From assembly GCA_964544765.1 (NCBI GenBank), contig CAZJDM010000019.1:1-41701 (forward strand): a stretch of DNA of 41,701 nt. The letters run 5' to 3'. A program made the translations under genes and the position numbers. The notes beneath the pieces were generated by a model, which made no database searches, was not told the origin of the DNA, and saw only the letters and a list, made by a program, of their open reading frames with translations. The DNA is from CAZJDM01 sp964544765. Lineage in GTDB: Bacteria > Bdellovibrionota_B > Oligoflexia > CAYFLR01. Every line of letters begins with the position of its first letter. Position 1 is the stretch's first letter. Positions 8,631-16,933 of the stretch are shown piece after piece.

Positions 8631-9775
8631 AGGTTTAACTTACCTCTTCTGATAAAAGGGCAATTGTCTAAAATTTCTTTTACCTTAGAATAAGATATTT
8701 CAATAATGACTGCTTTGCCAATGGTCCGGGGTAAGGCAAAGCAAATATTTTGGTCGATATTTTTTTTATCTAATAGTAGATATTTTTGTAATACAGAAGC
8801 CTTTATTTGGGCGGATGAATTTACTTCATCTAGTAAAGTAGATTGTTTCTTTAGGAAAAATCTTTTAGAAAGATCAGAATAGATTTCCTGATAGGCCTTG
8901 TTAGGTAAAAGCTTGATATTGTTCGCAATATGAGACTCAATTAACATTCCCACCATAATACATTTACCATGAGATAGTCTAAAATTGGTTTGTCGTTCTA
9001 TGGCATGACCAATGGTGTGACCAAAATTAAGAATTTTACGCAGATTTTGCTCGTAAGGATCTTTTTCTACTATTTTTCTTTTTATTTGGAGTGAATTTTG
9101 GATGTATAAGATTGATTTAGTTGCCGGAGCTGCATTGATAATTGTGTTAATATTGTTGAGTACCTCATTATAATGAGATCGATCATAAATAATACCATGC
9201 TTAATCATCTCAGCAAGTCCATTAATAAACTCATCTTTTGGAAGGGTTTTAAGAGTAGAAATGTCCAAAAATATACATTTAGGATGGTAGAAATTACCGA
9301 TTAGATTTTTACCAAATTGATTGTTTACACCCGTTTTACCTCCTAAAGTTGCATCAACCATAGATAATAAAGTAGTTGGGCAGGTGACCCACTTCATGCT
9401 GCGCATATAAGTAGACGATGCATAACCAGTTAGGTCAGATACTATACCACCACCAATGGAGATGACACAATCGTTACGTTTAAATTGATGAGAGAATAGA
9501 AAACGATGTAATTGGTTTACGGTGTTAGTGTTCTTAAATTTCTCACCACAAGGCATTACAAACTTATATTGATAAGAATGAGCGTTTTCAAATAACTGAT
9601 ATGTATTTTTATCAAAAACCAAACATATTTTAGTTTTATTATTGATAAAGTCTGATAATAGAGTCGGCAATTTATTGCGAGTTATCGAGGTAATCATTGA
9701 GATCAATTTTTTTATGGGGTAATTAAATTCGATAGGATATTTAATTTGGGAAGCGGGGTGTTTAACTACAATCAT
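8627..9775 (-). CDS. aroB: 3-dehydroquinate synthase
   Basis: Converts DAHP to 3-dehydroquinate, the second shikimate step, with NAD and a divalent metal. Family blocks present are G-E-K-F-K (near 77), I-G-G-G-I-V-S-D-L-T-G-Y, the P-T-T-L-L-S-M-V-D-A-T-L-G-G-K-T-G-V-N segment, G-L-A-E-M-I-K-H-G (metal Glu/Lys), L-N-F-G-H-T-I-G-H-A-I-E, and L-S-H-G-K (metal His). In the NAD loop, Ser replaces the Gly of the usual G-G-G-x-x-G-D. The 382 aa are slightly longer than most AroB. It starts 6 bp after the tyrA stop, so it is the last gene of the parA-parB-aroF-tyrA-aroB run. Confidence 0.96.
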   Translation of the reverse strand: MIVVKHPASQIKYPIEFNYPIKKLISMITSITRNKLPTLLSDFINNKTKICLVFDKNTYQLFENAHSYQYKFVMPCGEKFKNTNTVNQLHRFLFSHQFKRNDCVISIGGGIVSDLTGYASSTYMRSMKWVTCPTTLLSMVDATLGGKTGVNNQFGKNLIGNFYHPKCIFLDISTLKTLPKDEFINGLAEMIKHGIIYDRSHYNEVLNNINTIINAAPATKSILYIQNSLQIKRKIVEKDPYEQNLRKILNFGHTIGHAIERQTNFRLSHGKCIMVGMLIESHIANNIKLLPNKAYQEIYSDLSKRFFLKKQSTLLDEVNSSAQIKASVLQKYLLLDKKNIDQNICFALPRTIGKAVIIEISYSKVKEILDNCPFIRRGKLNL

Positions 9776-9781
9776 GGTTTT

Positions 9782-10639
9782 TTAATCTTTAAGGTTGGTT
9801 TTTTCCATCATTAATTTTTTGGCCGTATTAGCTTTATGGAACTCATCGGTCAAATCTTCTTTTCGTTTTATTTTCTTTTTAAAATTTTGCAAGTAAGAAA
9901 TATAATAATCTATAGCTTCCACTATGGCATCTGAGTTAGTATGAAAGATATCTTTCCACATGTCATAACTAGAGCTGGCTATTCTGGTCATATCTTTAAG
10001 CCCTCCGCCAGCTAGTTGAAAAATATGATGGTTTTCTTGATTGAGTTGATCAACTTCATTCATCAAGGTAAGAGACAATATTTGAGGAAGATGACTTATA
10101 TTGGCCACAACAATATCATGAGCAATTGGATTTAAACGATAAGTCTGACTACCTATTTGATGAATTAGGTCAGATAGTTTTTCAAGATCTTCACTATTAG
10201 TCTCCTTAGTGGGAGTCAAAAGATATGTCGCATCTTGAAAATAAGCAGCAGCAGCATGATCAAATCCTTTTTGATGGGAACCGGTCATAGGATGTCCCCC
10301 AATAAAGGAAATATGTTTGGGTAAACATTGCGAAGATTTCTCACAAATTAGTTGCTTGGTACTTCCCGCATCAGTGATAATAACTCCCTTTTTAAGAAAA
10401 GGACCTATTCTAGAAATATATTCCAAAATGGTTTGTACATTGGTAGCTAAATATATCAGGTCCGCATTTTTTAAAGCTGACTCTAATTGATCAGGAGAAT
10501 ATGAATGCTCAATATAGTCTGATTTGATTGTAATTTTGTCTACAACAGAAATACATACATCAGGAAGAGCTTTTTTTAATGCTAATAAAAATGAACCTCC
10601 AATTAATCCTGATCCAATAATAGTGACGTTAGATATCAT
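9782..10639 (-). CDS. tyrA: Prephenate dehydrogenase
   Basis: Oxidative decarboxylation of prephenate (or arogenate) on the tyrosine branch. Residues 6-15 are the NAD(P)-binding I-I-G-S-G-L-I-G-G-S loop. Further motifs are T-D-A-G-S-T-K near 92, G-G-H-P-M-T-G-S near 116, and H-D-x-V-x-A-N-I-S-H-L-P-Q near 177, where the His residues contact substrate. At 285 aa there is no fused chorismate mutase and no ACT domain, so feedback control is not evident in this protein. There is a 41-bp gap after aroF and a weak ribosome-binding site. Whether prephenate or arogenate is preferred cannot be read here. Confidence 0.94.
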   Translation of the reverse strand: MISNVTIIGSGLIGGSFLLALKKALPDVCISVVDKITIKSDYIEHSYSPDQLESALKNADLIYLATNVQTILEYISRIGPFLKKGVIITDAGSTKQLICEKSSQCLPKHISFIGGHPMTGSHQKGFDHAAAAYFQDATYLLTPTKETNSEDLEKLSDLIHQIGSQTYRLNPIAHDIVVANISHLPQILSLTLMNEVDQLNQENHHIFQLAGGGLKDMTRIASSSYDMWKDIFHTNSDAIVEAIDYYISYLQNFKKKIKRKEDLTDEFHKANTAKKLMMEKTNLKD

Positions 10640-10680
10640 AATATAATTAGTTGGTATTTATTTGTTCTATTGTTTCATCC

Positions 10681-11703
10681 TCAATCAGTAATTATTGTCC
10701 TGTTTAGAGTTTCCGCTATTTTTCGGCACTCACTCAATAACTCTGTATAGTGACCAAAGGTGATAGCTTGCTCTGCATCACATACCGAGTTATCCGGATC
10801 AGGATGTACTTCTACTAAAATTCCATCCGCACCTGCAGCGATTGCTGCTCTCGAAAGAGGGGAGACGAATTCTCTTCTGCCGCTGCTATGACTTGGGTCC
10901 ACTATTATAGGTAGATGAGACAGACTTTTAATAGCTGGAATAGCAGAAATGTCCAAAGTGTTTCGGGTATATGGTTCAAAGGTTCGAATTCCTCTTTCAC
11001 AAAGGATCACATTTTGATTACCAGAAGATAATATGTATTCAGCCGATAATAAAAGGTCATCTATAGTAGCTGACATACCTCTTTTGAGTAGAACTGGTTT
11101 TTGAACCTTGCCTAATTGTGAAAGCATGGCAAAATTTTGCATGTTACGAGTTCCGATCTGAAAAATATCTGTATATTCACTAACTAAGGGAATTTGGGAG
11201 ACTTCGGTAACTTCGGTAATAATTTTAAGACCATATTTTTCACCGGCGGATTTAATAATTTTAAGACCACTTTCTCCATGTCCTTGAAAGGAGTAGGGGG
11301 AGGTCCTTGGTTTAAATGCTCCACCGCGAAGGAGATGGCAACCGATTCTTTTTAAGTTAGAGGCGCTTTCGTTCATTTGATCCTGGTCCTCTATAGTGCA
11401 TGGACCTGCCATCATTACGATATTGTCGCCACCAATTTTAATATCATCTATTTCAATAACCGTGTTTTCTTTTTTGAAGGATCGACTAGCAATTTTATAA
11501 GGAGTAGAAACTCTTACAACCCGGTACACGCCCTCTAAAAGGCCGTATAACCTGGTATCTAATCCTTGTTTATCACCAATTACTCCAATAATTGTATGTT
11601 TAACTCCTCTGGATTCGTGGATTTTAAACCCATCTTTTAAAACTCTTTCTTTCACCTTACTGATCAGTTTATCAGTGGCATCCGGCTTCATTACTATGAT
11701 CAT
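10681..11703 (-). CDS. aroF: 3-deoxy-7-phosphoheptulonate (DAHP) synthase, type I-beta with N-terminal regulatory domain
   Basis: Condenses PEP and erythrose-4-phosphate, the entry step of the shikimate pathway. Residues 1-75 form the small ferredoxin-like/ACT-like regulatory domain seen in the Thermotoga-type enzyme. The TIM barrel follows, with M-A-G-P-C-T-I-E near 97, F-K-P-R-T-S-P-Y, L-K-R-G-M, E-R-G-I-R-T-F-E, D-P-S-H-S-S-G-R-R and L-V-E-V-H-P-D-P. The N-terminal domain suggests feedback by Tyr or Phe, an inference from the family. The ATG is 4 bp after the parB stop, and AAGGAGG lies inside the end of parB, so translation of the two is probably coupled. Confidence 0.96.
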   Translation of the reverse strand: MIIVMKPDATDKLISKVKERVLKDGFKIHESRGVKHTIIGVIGDKQGLDTRLYGLLEGVYRVVRVSTPYKIASRSFKKENTVIEIDDIKIGGDNIVMMAGPCTIEDQDQMNESASNLKRIGCHLLRGGAFKPRTSPYSFQGHGESGLKIIKSAGEKYGLKIITEVTEVSQIPLVSEYTDIFQIGTRNMQNFAMLSQLGKVQKPVLLKRGMSATIDDLLLSAEYILSSGNQNVILCERGIRTFEPYTRNTLDISAIPAIKSLSHLPIIVDPSHSSGRREFVSPLSRAAIAAGADGILVEVHPDPDNSVCDAEQAITFGHYTELLSECRKIAETLNRTIITD

Positions 11704-11707
11704 TTGG

Positions 11708-12571
11708 TTACCCCTCCTTAATTAAGCGGTCTATATCCTTAATTAGGCTTTGTAACGAATCTTTTACTTTAAATAAAGTATTTTTATTAACTGCTTTCAG
11801 GCCCCGCATATTTATAGCTAATTGATTATTTTCTAAAGATAACTGAATCAAACTGGTTTTTTTGCTGGATGTAGTTGTATTATTTGAAGATTTTGGGGAT
11901 GTGGAGATTTCTTGATCTATTAGAGCAAGGCATAACTTCTCTCCATTGGGAGAAGCCATCAGTCGAACTAGACTTCTTAGGAAACTTCTTTTATAAATAT
12001 TGTGTTTTAAAAGTTTGGTGATTACCGATTCAGGTAATTCTGAAAATTGTTTATATTCAACAATCTGACTGGTATTTACTCCAATTTTACTAGCCATATT
12101 TCGCATGGAGCTATATTGATTTAGAGATAATAATCTATTGTAAGCTTTTCCCAATTCGATAGGATGAAGATCCTTGCGATGTATATTCTCTATCAAGGAT
12201 ATTTCTTCGGCTTTCTTTCTGTCGTGAATCATAATAACCGGAACTTTTTCTAAACCAGCTAGTTTTGCCGCTCGAAGACGTCTTTCTCCGCTTACTACTT
12301 CATATTGATTAATTTCATTTTCTACGGGAAGTATAGTAAGCGGTTGTCTGACTCCATGTGATTTTATGGTATCAGCTAAAGTTGTCAATTCTTCATCATT
12401 GAAATGATATCGAGTTTGACCCTGAAAGGGTTTGATATTTTCAATACGGATGTAGAGAATTTCTTCTTTGATATTAGAAGTTAAAATAGATGGAGAACGA
12501 TTAGTTTGGGTATGCATTCGTTTTAAAAAATTATCATTAGGTTGTCTGGTTTTGATTTCTTTTTTGTTCAT
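11708..12571 (-). CDS. parB: ParB/Spo0J-family partition protein
   Basis: CTP-dependent DNA clamp that loads at parS and works with ParA in chromosome segregation. After a 40-aa tail, the ParB N domain (about 42-130) has G-E-R-R-L-R-A-A-K-L-A-G-L and E-N-I-H-R-K-D-L-H-P-I-E, the CTP-binding and arginine-patch motifs. A helix-turn-helix follows (about 150-180). The C-terminal third is short with a Ser/Thr-rich stretch. GGGGG lies 3-4 bases before the ATG. It is 25 bp downstream of parA. I found no 16-bp parS palindrome in the window. Confidence 0.93.
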   Translation of the reverse strand: MNKKEIKTRQPNDNFLKRMHTQTNRSPSILTSNIKEEILYIRIENIKPFQGQTRYHFNDEELTTLADTIKSHGVRQPLTILPVENEINQYEVVSGERRLRAAKLAGLEKVPVIMIHDRKKAEEISLIENIHRKDLHPIELGKAYNRLLSLNQYSSMRNMASKIGVNTSQIVEYKQFSELPESVITKLLKHNIYKRSFLRSLVRLMASPNGEKLCLALIDQEISTSPKSSNNTTTSSKKTSLIQLSLENNQLAINMRGLKAVNKNTLFKVKDSLQSLIKDIDRLIKEG

Positions 12572-12596
12572 AGGCCCCCTCTTTTATTCTCTGATA

Positions 12597-13646
12597 TTAT
12601 AGAGAGTTAGAGTTTATGTTCTTCACACGGGAGTTAGGTAAATTTGGTGTTCGCTGTGGCGAACATTTAATATTGGGATGTTGGTTTTTTGATAAATTAA
12701 CCAATTCTGAGGTTAAATCTAAGATATCTTCCAGGGCTACTGAACGTTTTTTAGCAAACAGACAGATCGGTAATCCATATTTTGAAGCCAGGTTTAAATC
12801 CTCCGATTTTCGAATTACAGTTTTAATTAGAGAATCCCTGTAATTCATTTGCAGTGCTCCTAAAATTTCTTGAGCGGTAACAGTCTTTGATTCATATAAA
12901 TTAGGAATAATATGATAGGGAGTTGATAGGCGCATATCTGATAGTAGTTCTTTTAGGTCACCGATTAGAAGTCCTAATCCATGGTAGCTTAGGGGGTGTG
13001 TGGCGGTAATAATGTTGATTTGATCGGCGGCAATAAGCGCATTGATATTTAAAATACTAAAAGTGGGATTGGTGTCCATAATAACGAAATCATAGTTATA
13101 TGAAATGTTATTTAGTACTCGTTTTAATAACTCTTCTCTGCGGGTTTTTTGACTAAGTGGTACCTCGACTCTGGTTAGTTGTAAATTTGCTGGTATTAAA
13201 TCTAGTCCTGGAATTAAGGAATAGATCGTTTCATTAATATCAACGCCATTTACCAAAACATCATACATAGTATGAAAAATGGGAGTAGGTGACTGATATC
13301 CCAGGTTGAGGGTCATGTGGGCCTGAGGATCAAGATCAATTGCTAGTACATTATAGCCAAAAAGAGACAAGTGGTAAGCTATTTGGCTAGATAAGGTCGA
13401 TTTTCCGGTTCCTCCTTTAAAATTATAAAATACATGTTTATTTCTAGAAATAACAGGTCGTTTAGGGGATCTCAATGAGGATAATATAAATCTTACAGCG
13501 TCAAGGGAATATTTTTTATAGACTGTTTCAATAGGTATGGCTTGAATAGAGTAGGTCTTTATGAATTGACGTATCTGTTTTCGCTCCACATTAGCAAGTA
13601 AAGCTATTTGGGCATCTGAGAAAACAAAATGGTCCACCAGCTCCAT
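12597..13646 (-). CDS. parA: ParA/Soj-family ATPase
   Basis: Deviant Walker ATPase for chromosome or plasmid partition. The first 60 residues look like a small MerR-type winged helix (S-D-A-Q-I-A-L-L-A-N-V ... Y-S-L-D-A-V-R), as in some ParA proteins with an N-terminal DNA-binding domain. The deviant Walker A is K-G-G-T-G-K-S-T near 75, followed by D-L-D-P-Q-A-H near 103 and D-T-N-P-T near 190. The start at 13646 is backed by AAAGGA at 6 bases. It is the first gene of the minus-strand run that continues with parB and three aromatic genes. The gene pair may be chromosomal or plasmid-derived; the aromatic neighbours favour chromosome. Confidence 0.92.
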   Translation of the reverse strand: MELVDHFVFSDAQIALLANVERKQIRQFIKTYSIQAIPIETVYKKYSLDAVRFILSSLRSPKRPVISRNKHVFYNFKGGTGKSTLSSQIAYHLSLFGYNVLAIDLDPQAHMTLNLGYQSPTPIFHTMYDVLVNGVDINETIYSLIPGLDLIPANLQLTRVEVPLSQKTRREELLKRVLNNISYNYDFVIMDTNPTFSILNINALIAADQINIITATHPLSYHGLGLLIGDLKELLSDMRLSTPYHIIPNLYESKTVTAQEILGALQMNYRDSLIKTVIRKSEDLNLASKYGLPICLFAKKRSVALEDILDLTSELVNLSKNQHPNIKCSPQRTPNLPNSRVKNINSNSL

Positions 13647-13829
13647 AATTTTCCTTTCGTTTGATTTATACCCCAGTTTAACAAAATGATAAAACTATGT
13701 TCTGTATATTGCAACTATTATTTGGTATTATAAGACCTAATCAAGTGTTTTATTATATAACTCGGAGATCGCGAGGATAGTTATAAATAAGTATTAAGTA
13801 TAATGAAGAGCATATTAGTGGAGATAATT

Positions 13830-14759
13830 ATGAGGTTGATTAAATATTGTATGGTTTTAAGTTTATATATTGGAATAAGTCAAATAATTGATAATTCTTT
13901 ATGGTCCAAAGATCAATTAAACGAGACCAAAGTGAGAATGGAACAAACAGGGATGTATAGTTTGTTTCCCGGTGGGTATCTTCGAACTGAATGGTTAGGA
14001 GAATATCACAGTAAAGAAGGAAGGGTGTTTAGAAGAAATACTTCTTATGAACAACGTTTTTATGTAGGAAGTAAATTTTTAAATAAAACAGTGGACATTA
14101 ATTGCCGCTTTTCTTTTTTCAAGCAACCGCTTACCAGGGAAGTTATTTTTAGGGATATCCATTTATTAAGTTCTTTAACAGTATTAGATACGGGGTTTTA
14201 TATCTTTAAATTGAAAATGAAAAATGTTTTTCCAACTTCAGCTGACAGATTGCGAACTAAAACTATATTAACCGCTAATATGGATTTACTTTTTAGTATT
14301 AAGGGAAGGGCTGGATTATTGGTACCTGGTATATCGATGTGGGTCTCAAACGAGATATATGGTCGAAAGCGTTATCAATATACGCAAGGATCCAAAAAAG
14401 TAACCCAAAAAAACTATGATCAGAATCCTGAAGGGGTAAAACGTATCGAGATGAATCCCGCTGCTGATGTTGATTTGGAAGTTGGTGTGGTTCTAGATTA
14501 TTCAAATCCTAAATTTAAGGCATTATTTTTTGAGATTAATCTTTTCGATCATAGGGTATGGTATAGCGATGGAAATTCTGAAAGCAATTATTATTCGGAA
14601 GCTTTTTTACGCTTCGACTTTAACAAAAGGGTTTATGTATATAACTACACACGTATTTTGTTTGATAGAAATTTTAAACTAACCGAGAAGAAGAAAGGTA
14701 ATTTCTTTTTAGATGAAGGACCTATTCTATCTAGAGTTGCGTTAGGGCTTCAGTTTTAA
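13830..14759 (+). CDS. Predicted outer-membrane beta-barrel protein, unknown function
   Basis: Not recognised. The ATG at 13830 is chosen over an in-frame ATG at 13803 because GGAG lies 6 bases upstream; it gives 309 aa. Residues 1-25 are a signal peptide-like stretch. The rest alternates polar and hydrophobic residues with many aromatic residues, and ends in Ala-Leu-Gly-Leu-Gln-Phe, the terminal aromatic expected of a BamA substrate. It lacks Cys after the signal segment. It is divergent from parA (183 bp) and about 225 bp upstream of flgI, on the same strand but outside the sigma-54 promoter unit. A channel or barrel enzyme are both possible. Confidence 0.6.
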   Translation: MRLIKYCMVLSLYIGISQIIDNSLWSKDQLNETKVRMEQTGMYSLFPGGYLRTEWLGEYHSKEGRVFRRNTSYEQRFYVGSKFLNKTVDINCRFSFFKQPLTREVIFRDIHLLSSLTVLDTGFYIFKLKMKNVFPTSADRLRTKTILTANMDLLFSIKGRAGLLVPGISMWVSNEIYGRKRYQYTQGSKKVTQKNYDQNPEGVKRIEMNPAADVDLEVGVVLDYSNPKFKALFFEINLFDHRVWYSDGNSESNYYSEAFLRFDFNKRVYVYNYTRILFDRNFKLTEKKKGNFFLDEGPILSRVALGLQF

Positions 14760-14869
14760 CTAGAGTTATAGGAAAATATTTCCCTCAAATAGGCAACTTT
14801 TTCCTAGTTGCAAATTAATTTCATAAGATAAATAAGAAGCTTTAGAAGGGTATCAAAGAATCTTTTAAA

Positions 14870-14885
14870 TGGCATAAATTTTGCA
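14870..14885 (+). promoter_or_regulatory. Sigma-54 (RpoN) promoter of the flagellar operon
   Basis: TGGCATAAATTTTGCA fits the -24/-12 consensus (TGGCAC, five bases, TTGCA) with one mismatch, and the invariant GG and GC dinucleotides are exactly 10 bases apart. Transcription would begin near 14896, about 90 bases before flgI. Sigma-54 control of hook/rod genes is common in flagellated diderms. Confidence 0.7.
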
Positions 14886-14985
14886 TTCTACAATACTATA
14901 TTTGTGAATCCTATTTCATAAATTTGGGTTTCAGTTTTTCATCGGGAGAAAAAAAAAGAAGTTTAGAATTTTTTTGGAATTATTT

Positions 14986-16071
14986 ATGAAAAAATTTCAT
15001 TTAATACTTTTGGTTCTGGTATCTGTGGTCTTCATTTTTGGTGAGTTTCCCCTATGGGGGTCAAGAATAAAGGATATTAGTAACGTAAAAGGGGTTAGAG
15101 AAAATCAATTAGTCGGTTTTGGACTAGTGGTCGGATTAAATGGTACAGGAGATTCCAAAGGTGCTTTATTCACTTCTAAAGCTATTTCTTTCATGTTGAC
15201 CAAAATGGGGATAACAACTTCAAGTAAAGATGTTCTTTTAAAGAATGCCGCGGCTGTCTTAGTTACTGGAACATTAAAACCTTTCGCCCAAATTGGTGAT
15301 CGGGTTGACCTGACCTTATCTTCAATAGGGGATGCTAAAAGTCTTGGTGGTGGAATGTTGATCAAAACGCCTTTATTGGCTTCTGATCAAGAGGTTTATG
15401 CCGTTGGACAAGGAACAGTTTCACTTGGTGGTGTAGGTAGTAAATCTTTAACTGAGCATAAAACCGTAGTTAGAATTCCCAATGGAGGGATAATTGAAAA
15501 AGACATGAGTAGCCAATTAGCCAAAAACGGATTGATAGAGTTAACTTTACATGATCCTGATTTTTCGACGGCCTATAAGGTTGAAAAACAGATAAATTTA
15601 GAATTAGGGGGATTTTTTGCTCAGGCTCAAAACAGTGGTAGTATTCATGTTACTGTTCCTGAATATTATAAAGAAAGGTTGGTAAGGTTTGTATCTATTT
15701 TAGAAAATGTTGAAGTAGAGACTTCTCGTAAAGCGGTAGTTGTTATCAATGAACGTACAGGTACAATTGTTATGGGTTCTGAGGTGAGGATTAAGACCGT
15801 TGCTATTTCTCATGGAGATTTGAGTCTTCAGGTAGGAGTGGAAAACGAGCAAGAAGGAGAAGAAACAGAAGAAGGGGGTGAAGAAGAGGAAAAAGAAGGG
15901 GCAAAAGAAGAAGAAATCCAAAAACGACTAAATGTATTACAGGAAGGAGCAGATATTGGACTAGTAGTGAAAGCTTTAAATACGATAGGTGTTACTCCGC
16001 AAGATTTGATTATTATTTTACAAACATTAAAAGCGCAAGGATCGCTTGAAGCTGAGTTGAGGTTTATATGA
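14986..16071 (+). CDS. flgI: Flagellar P-ring protein FlgI
   Basis: Forms the P-ring around the rod in the periplasm. The ATG at 14986 (GGA 7-8 bases upstream, then M-K-K-F) is preferred to a TTG 12 bases earlier; it gives 361 aa. Signal peptide about 1-25, then the FlgI family sequence with R-I-K-D-I-S-N-V-K-G-V-R, L-V-G-F-G-L-V-V-G-L-N-G-T-G-D, and the C-terminal D-L-I-I-I-L-Q-T-L-K-A-Q-G-S-L-E-A-E-L. Between about residues 286 and 310 there is an unusual Glu/Gly run from a nearly all-purine DNA tract, in the variable loop of the family. It is first in the operon behind the sigma-54 site, and overlaps flgJ by 4 bp. Confidence 0.96.
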   Translation: MKKFHLILLVLVSVVFIFGEFPLWGSRIKDISNVKGVRENQLVGFGLVVGLNGTGDSKGALFTSKAISFMLTKMGITTSSKDVLLKNAAAVLVTGTLKPFAQIGDRVDLTLSSIGDAKSLGGGMLIKTPLLASDQEVYAVGQGTVSLGGVGSKSLTEHKTVVRIPNGGIIEKDMSSQLAKNGLIELTLHDPDFSTAYKVEKQINLELGGFFAQAQNSGSIHVTVPEYYKERLVRFVSILENVEVETSRKAVVVINERTGTIVMGSEVRIKTVAISHGDLSLQVGVENEQEGEETEEGGEEEEKEGAKEEEIQKRLNVLQEGADIGLVVKALNTIGVTPQDLIIILQTLKAQGSLEAELRFI

Positions 16072-16469
16072 AAATAGGATCAACACTTTTGGCTCCTCAA
16101 AATTATTTAGAGCCTTTAACCAAAAAACAAGTTTCGTTTCTTAAACATTTGGACCCAAAGGTAAATAATACTGAGATTATATCAGGTAGTGACTCAAAGA
16201 ATGATGATCAAAATCAAGCAAAACAAGAACAATTAAAGGTTGCTAGACAGTTTGAGTCCATGTTTATTCAATTGATGTTGAAACAAATGAGAAAAAGTAC
16301 CCCAGACTTTAGTTTGACCGGTAAAAGCAATGGTCAAAAGGTTTATGAATCAATGTTAGATTCAGAATATGCTAAACAAATGTCTAGTGGGGGACAGGGT
16401 CTTGGTATAGCTCAAATGATTATGCAATATTTAGATCAAATTGATGGCCAAAATTTATCTGATCTGTGA
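16068..16469 (+). CDS. flgJ: Flagellar rod-binding protein, FlgJ N-terminal type
   Basis: Rod-assembly factor with only the rod-binding domain: 133 aa, without the peptidoglycan hydrolase domain that enterobacterial FlgJ carries. The domain lies about 58-125 and includes A-R-Q-F-E-S-M-F-I-Q-L-M-L-K-Q-M-R and the Y-E-S-M-L-D-S-E-Y-A-K-Q-M segment, followed by G-L-G-I-A. The start overlaps the flgI stop as ATGA, so translation is coupled. A separate muramidase must exist elsewhere if rod penetration needs one. Confidence 0.93.
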   Translation: MKIGSTLLAPQNYLEPLTKKQVSFLKHLDPKVNNTEIISGSDSKNDDQNQAKQEQLKVARQFESMFIQLMLKQMRKSTPDFSLTGKSNGQKVYESMLDSEYAKQMSSGGQGLGIAQMIMQYLDQIDGQNLSDL

Positions 16470-16521
16470 TAACATAGAATTAGTGTTTTGTTGATGTAAA
16501 GATAAAATGGGAGTTTTTCAT

Positions 16522-16833
16522 ATGAAAGTTATTAGAAATGATGTGGGGGGAGTTCAAGACAAGGTAAATGTAAACCAGCTTGGAAAAACAAAACCCAAAG
16601 AAACATTAGAGCAGATACGTGAGAAACAAGGTTACGATAGTACAAAAGTTAGTATTTCGGATAAAGGCAAAACTTTTTCCATGATCAAAAAGAAAGTAGA
16701 TGCAACTCCTGATGTTAGAGAAGACAAAATTGCTCATTATAAAAAACTGATCGAATCCGGCCAATATAAAGTTGATCCTGAAAAGGTAGCTGAAGCTATG
16801 ATAAAAGAAACTATAAAGAATGAAGTTCTATAG
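16522..16833 (+). CDS. flgM: Anti-sigma-28 factor FlgM
   Basis: Holds the flagellar sigma factor FliA inactive until the hook is finished and FlgM is exported. The ATG at 16522 is preferred (GGGAG 8 bases upstream) over the one at 16507; it gives 103 aa. The C-terminal half matches the family: V-S-I-S-D-K-G-K, P-D-V-R-E-D-K-I, Y-K-K-L-I-E-S-G-Q-Y-K-V-D, then E-K-V-A-E-A-M-I-K-E. It implies a sigma-28 regulon, consistent with the promoter at 20848. A strong inverted repeat begins at its stop codon. Confidence 0.92.
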   Translation: MKVIRNDVGGVQDKVNVNQLGKTKPKETLEQIREKQGYDSTKVSISDKGKTFSMIKKKVDATPDVREDKIAHYKKLIESGQYKVDPEKVAEAMIKETIKNEVL

Positions 16834-16879
16834 TCAGTTTTCAGCGGTCGGAAAAGTTACTTTAACAGAAAACTGACTA
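16831..16879. repeat. 12-bp perfect inverted repeat after flgM
   Basis: TAGTCAGTTTTC (16831-16842) and its exact complement at 16868-16879, with a 25-base loop. The first arm includes the flgM stop codon. No U-run follows, so it is not a classical terminator; it could act as an RNA-stability or attenuation hairpin between flgM and flgN. Confidence 0.75.
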
Positions 16880-16913
16880 CAGTAGACTGATTACGGTAAA
16901 CTGGTGACTGGAG
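16872..16913 (+). repeat. 14-bp degenerate tandem repeats between flgM and flgN
   Basis: Units ACTGACTACAGTAG, ACTGATTACGGTAA and a diverged third beginning ACTGGTGACTGGAG lie end to end, and share bases with the right arm of the inverted repeat. They lie 20 bp before the flgN start. Function unknown. Confidence 0.55.
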
Positions 16914-16933
16914 GGTAATTAGGGGAGATAAAA

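Noticed and set aside
11041..11050. GCCGATAA inside aroF
   Set aside because: It is inside a coding region on the antisense strand and lacks TAAA at the right distance.
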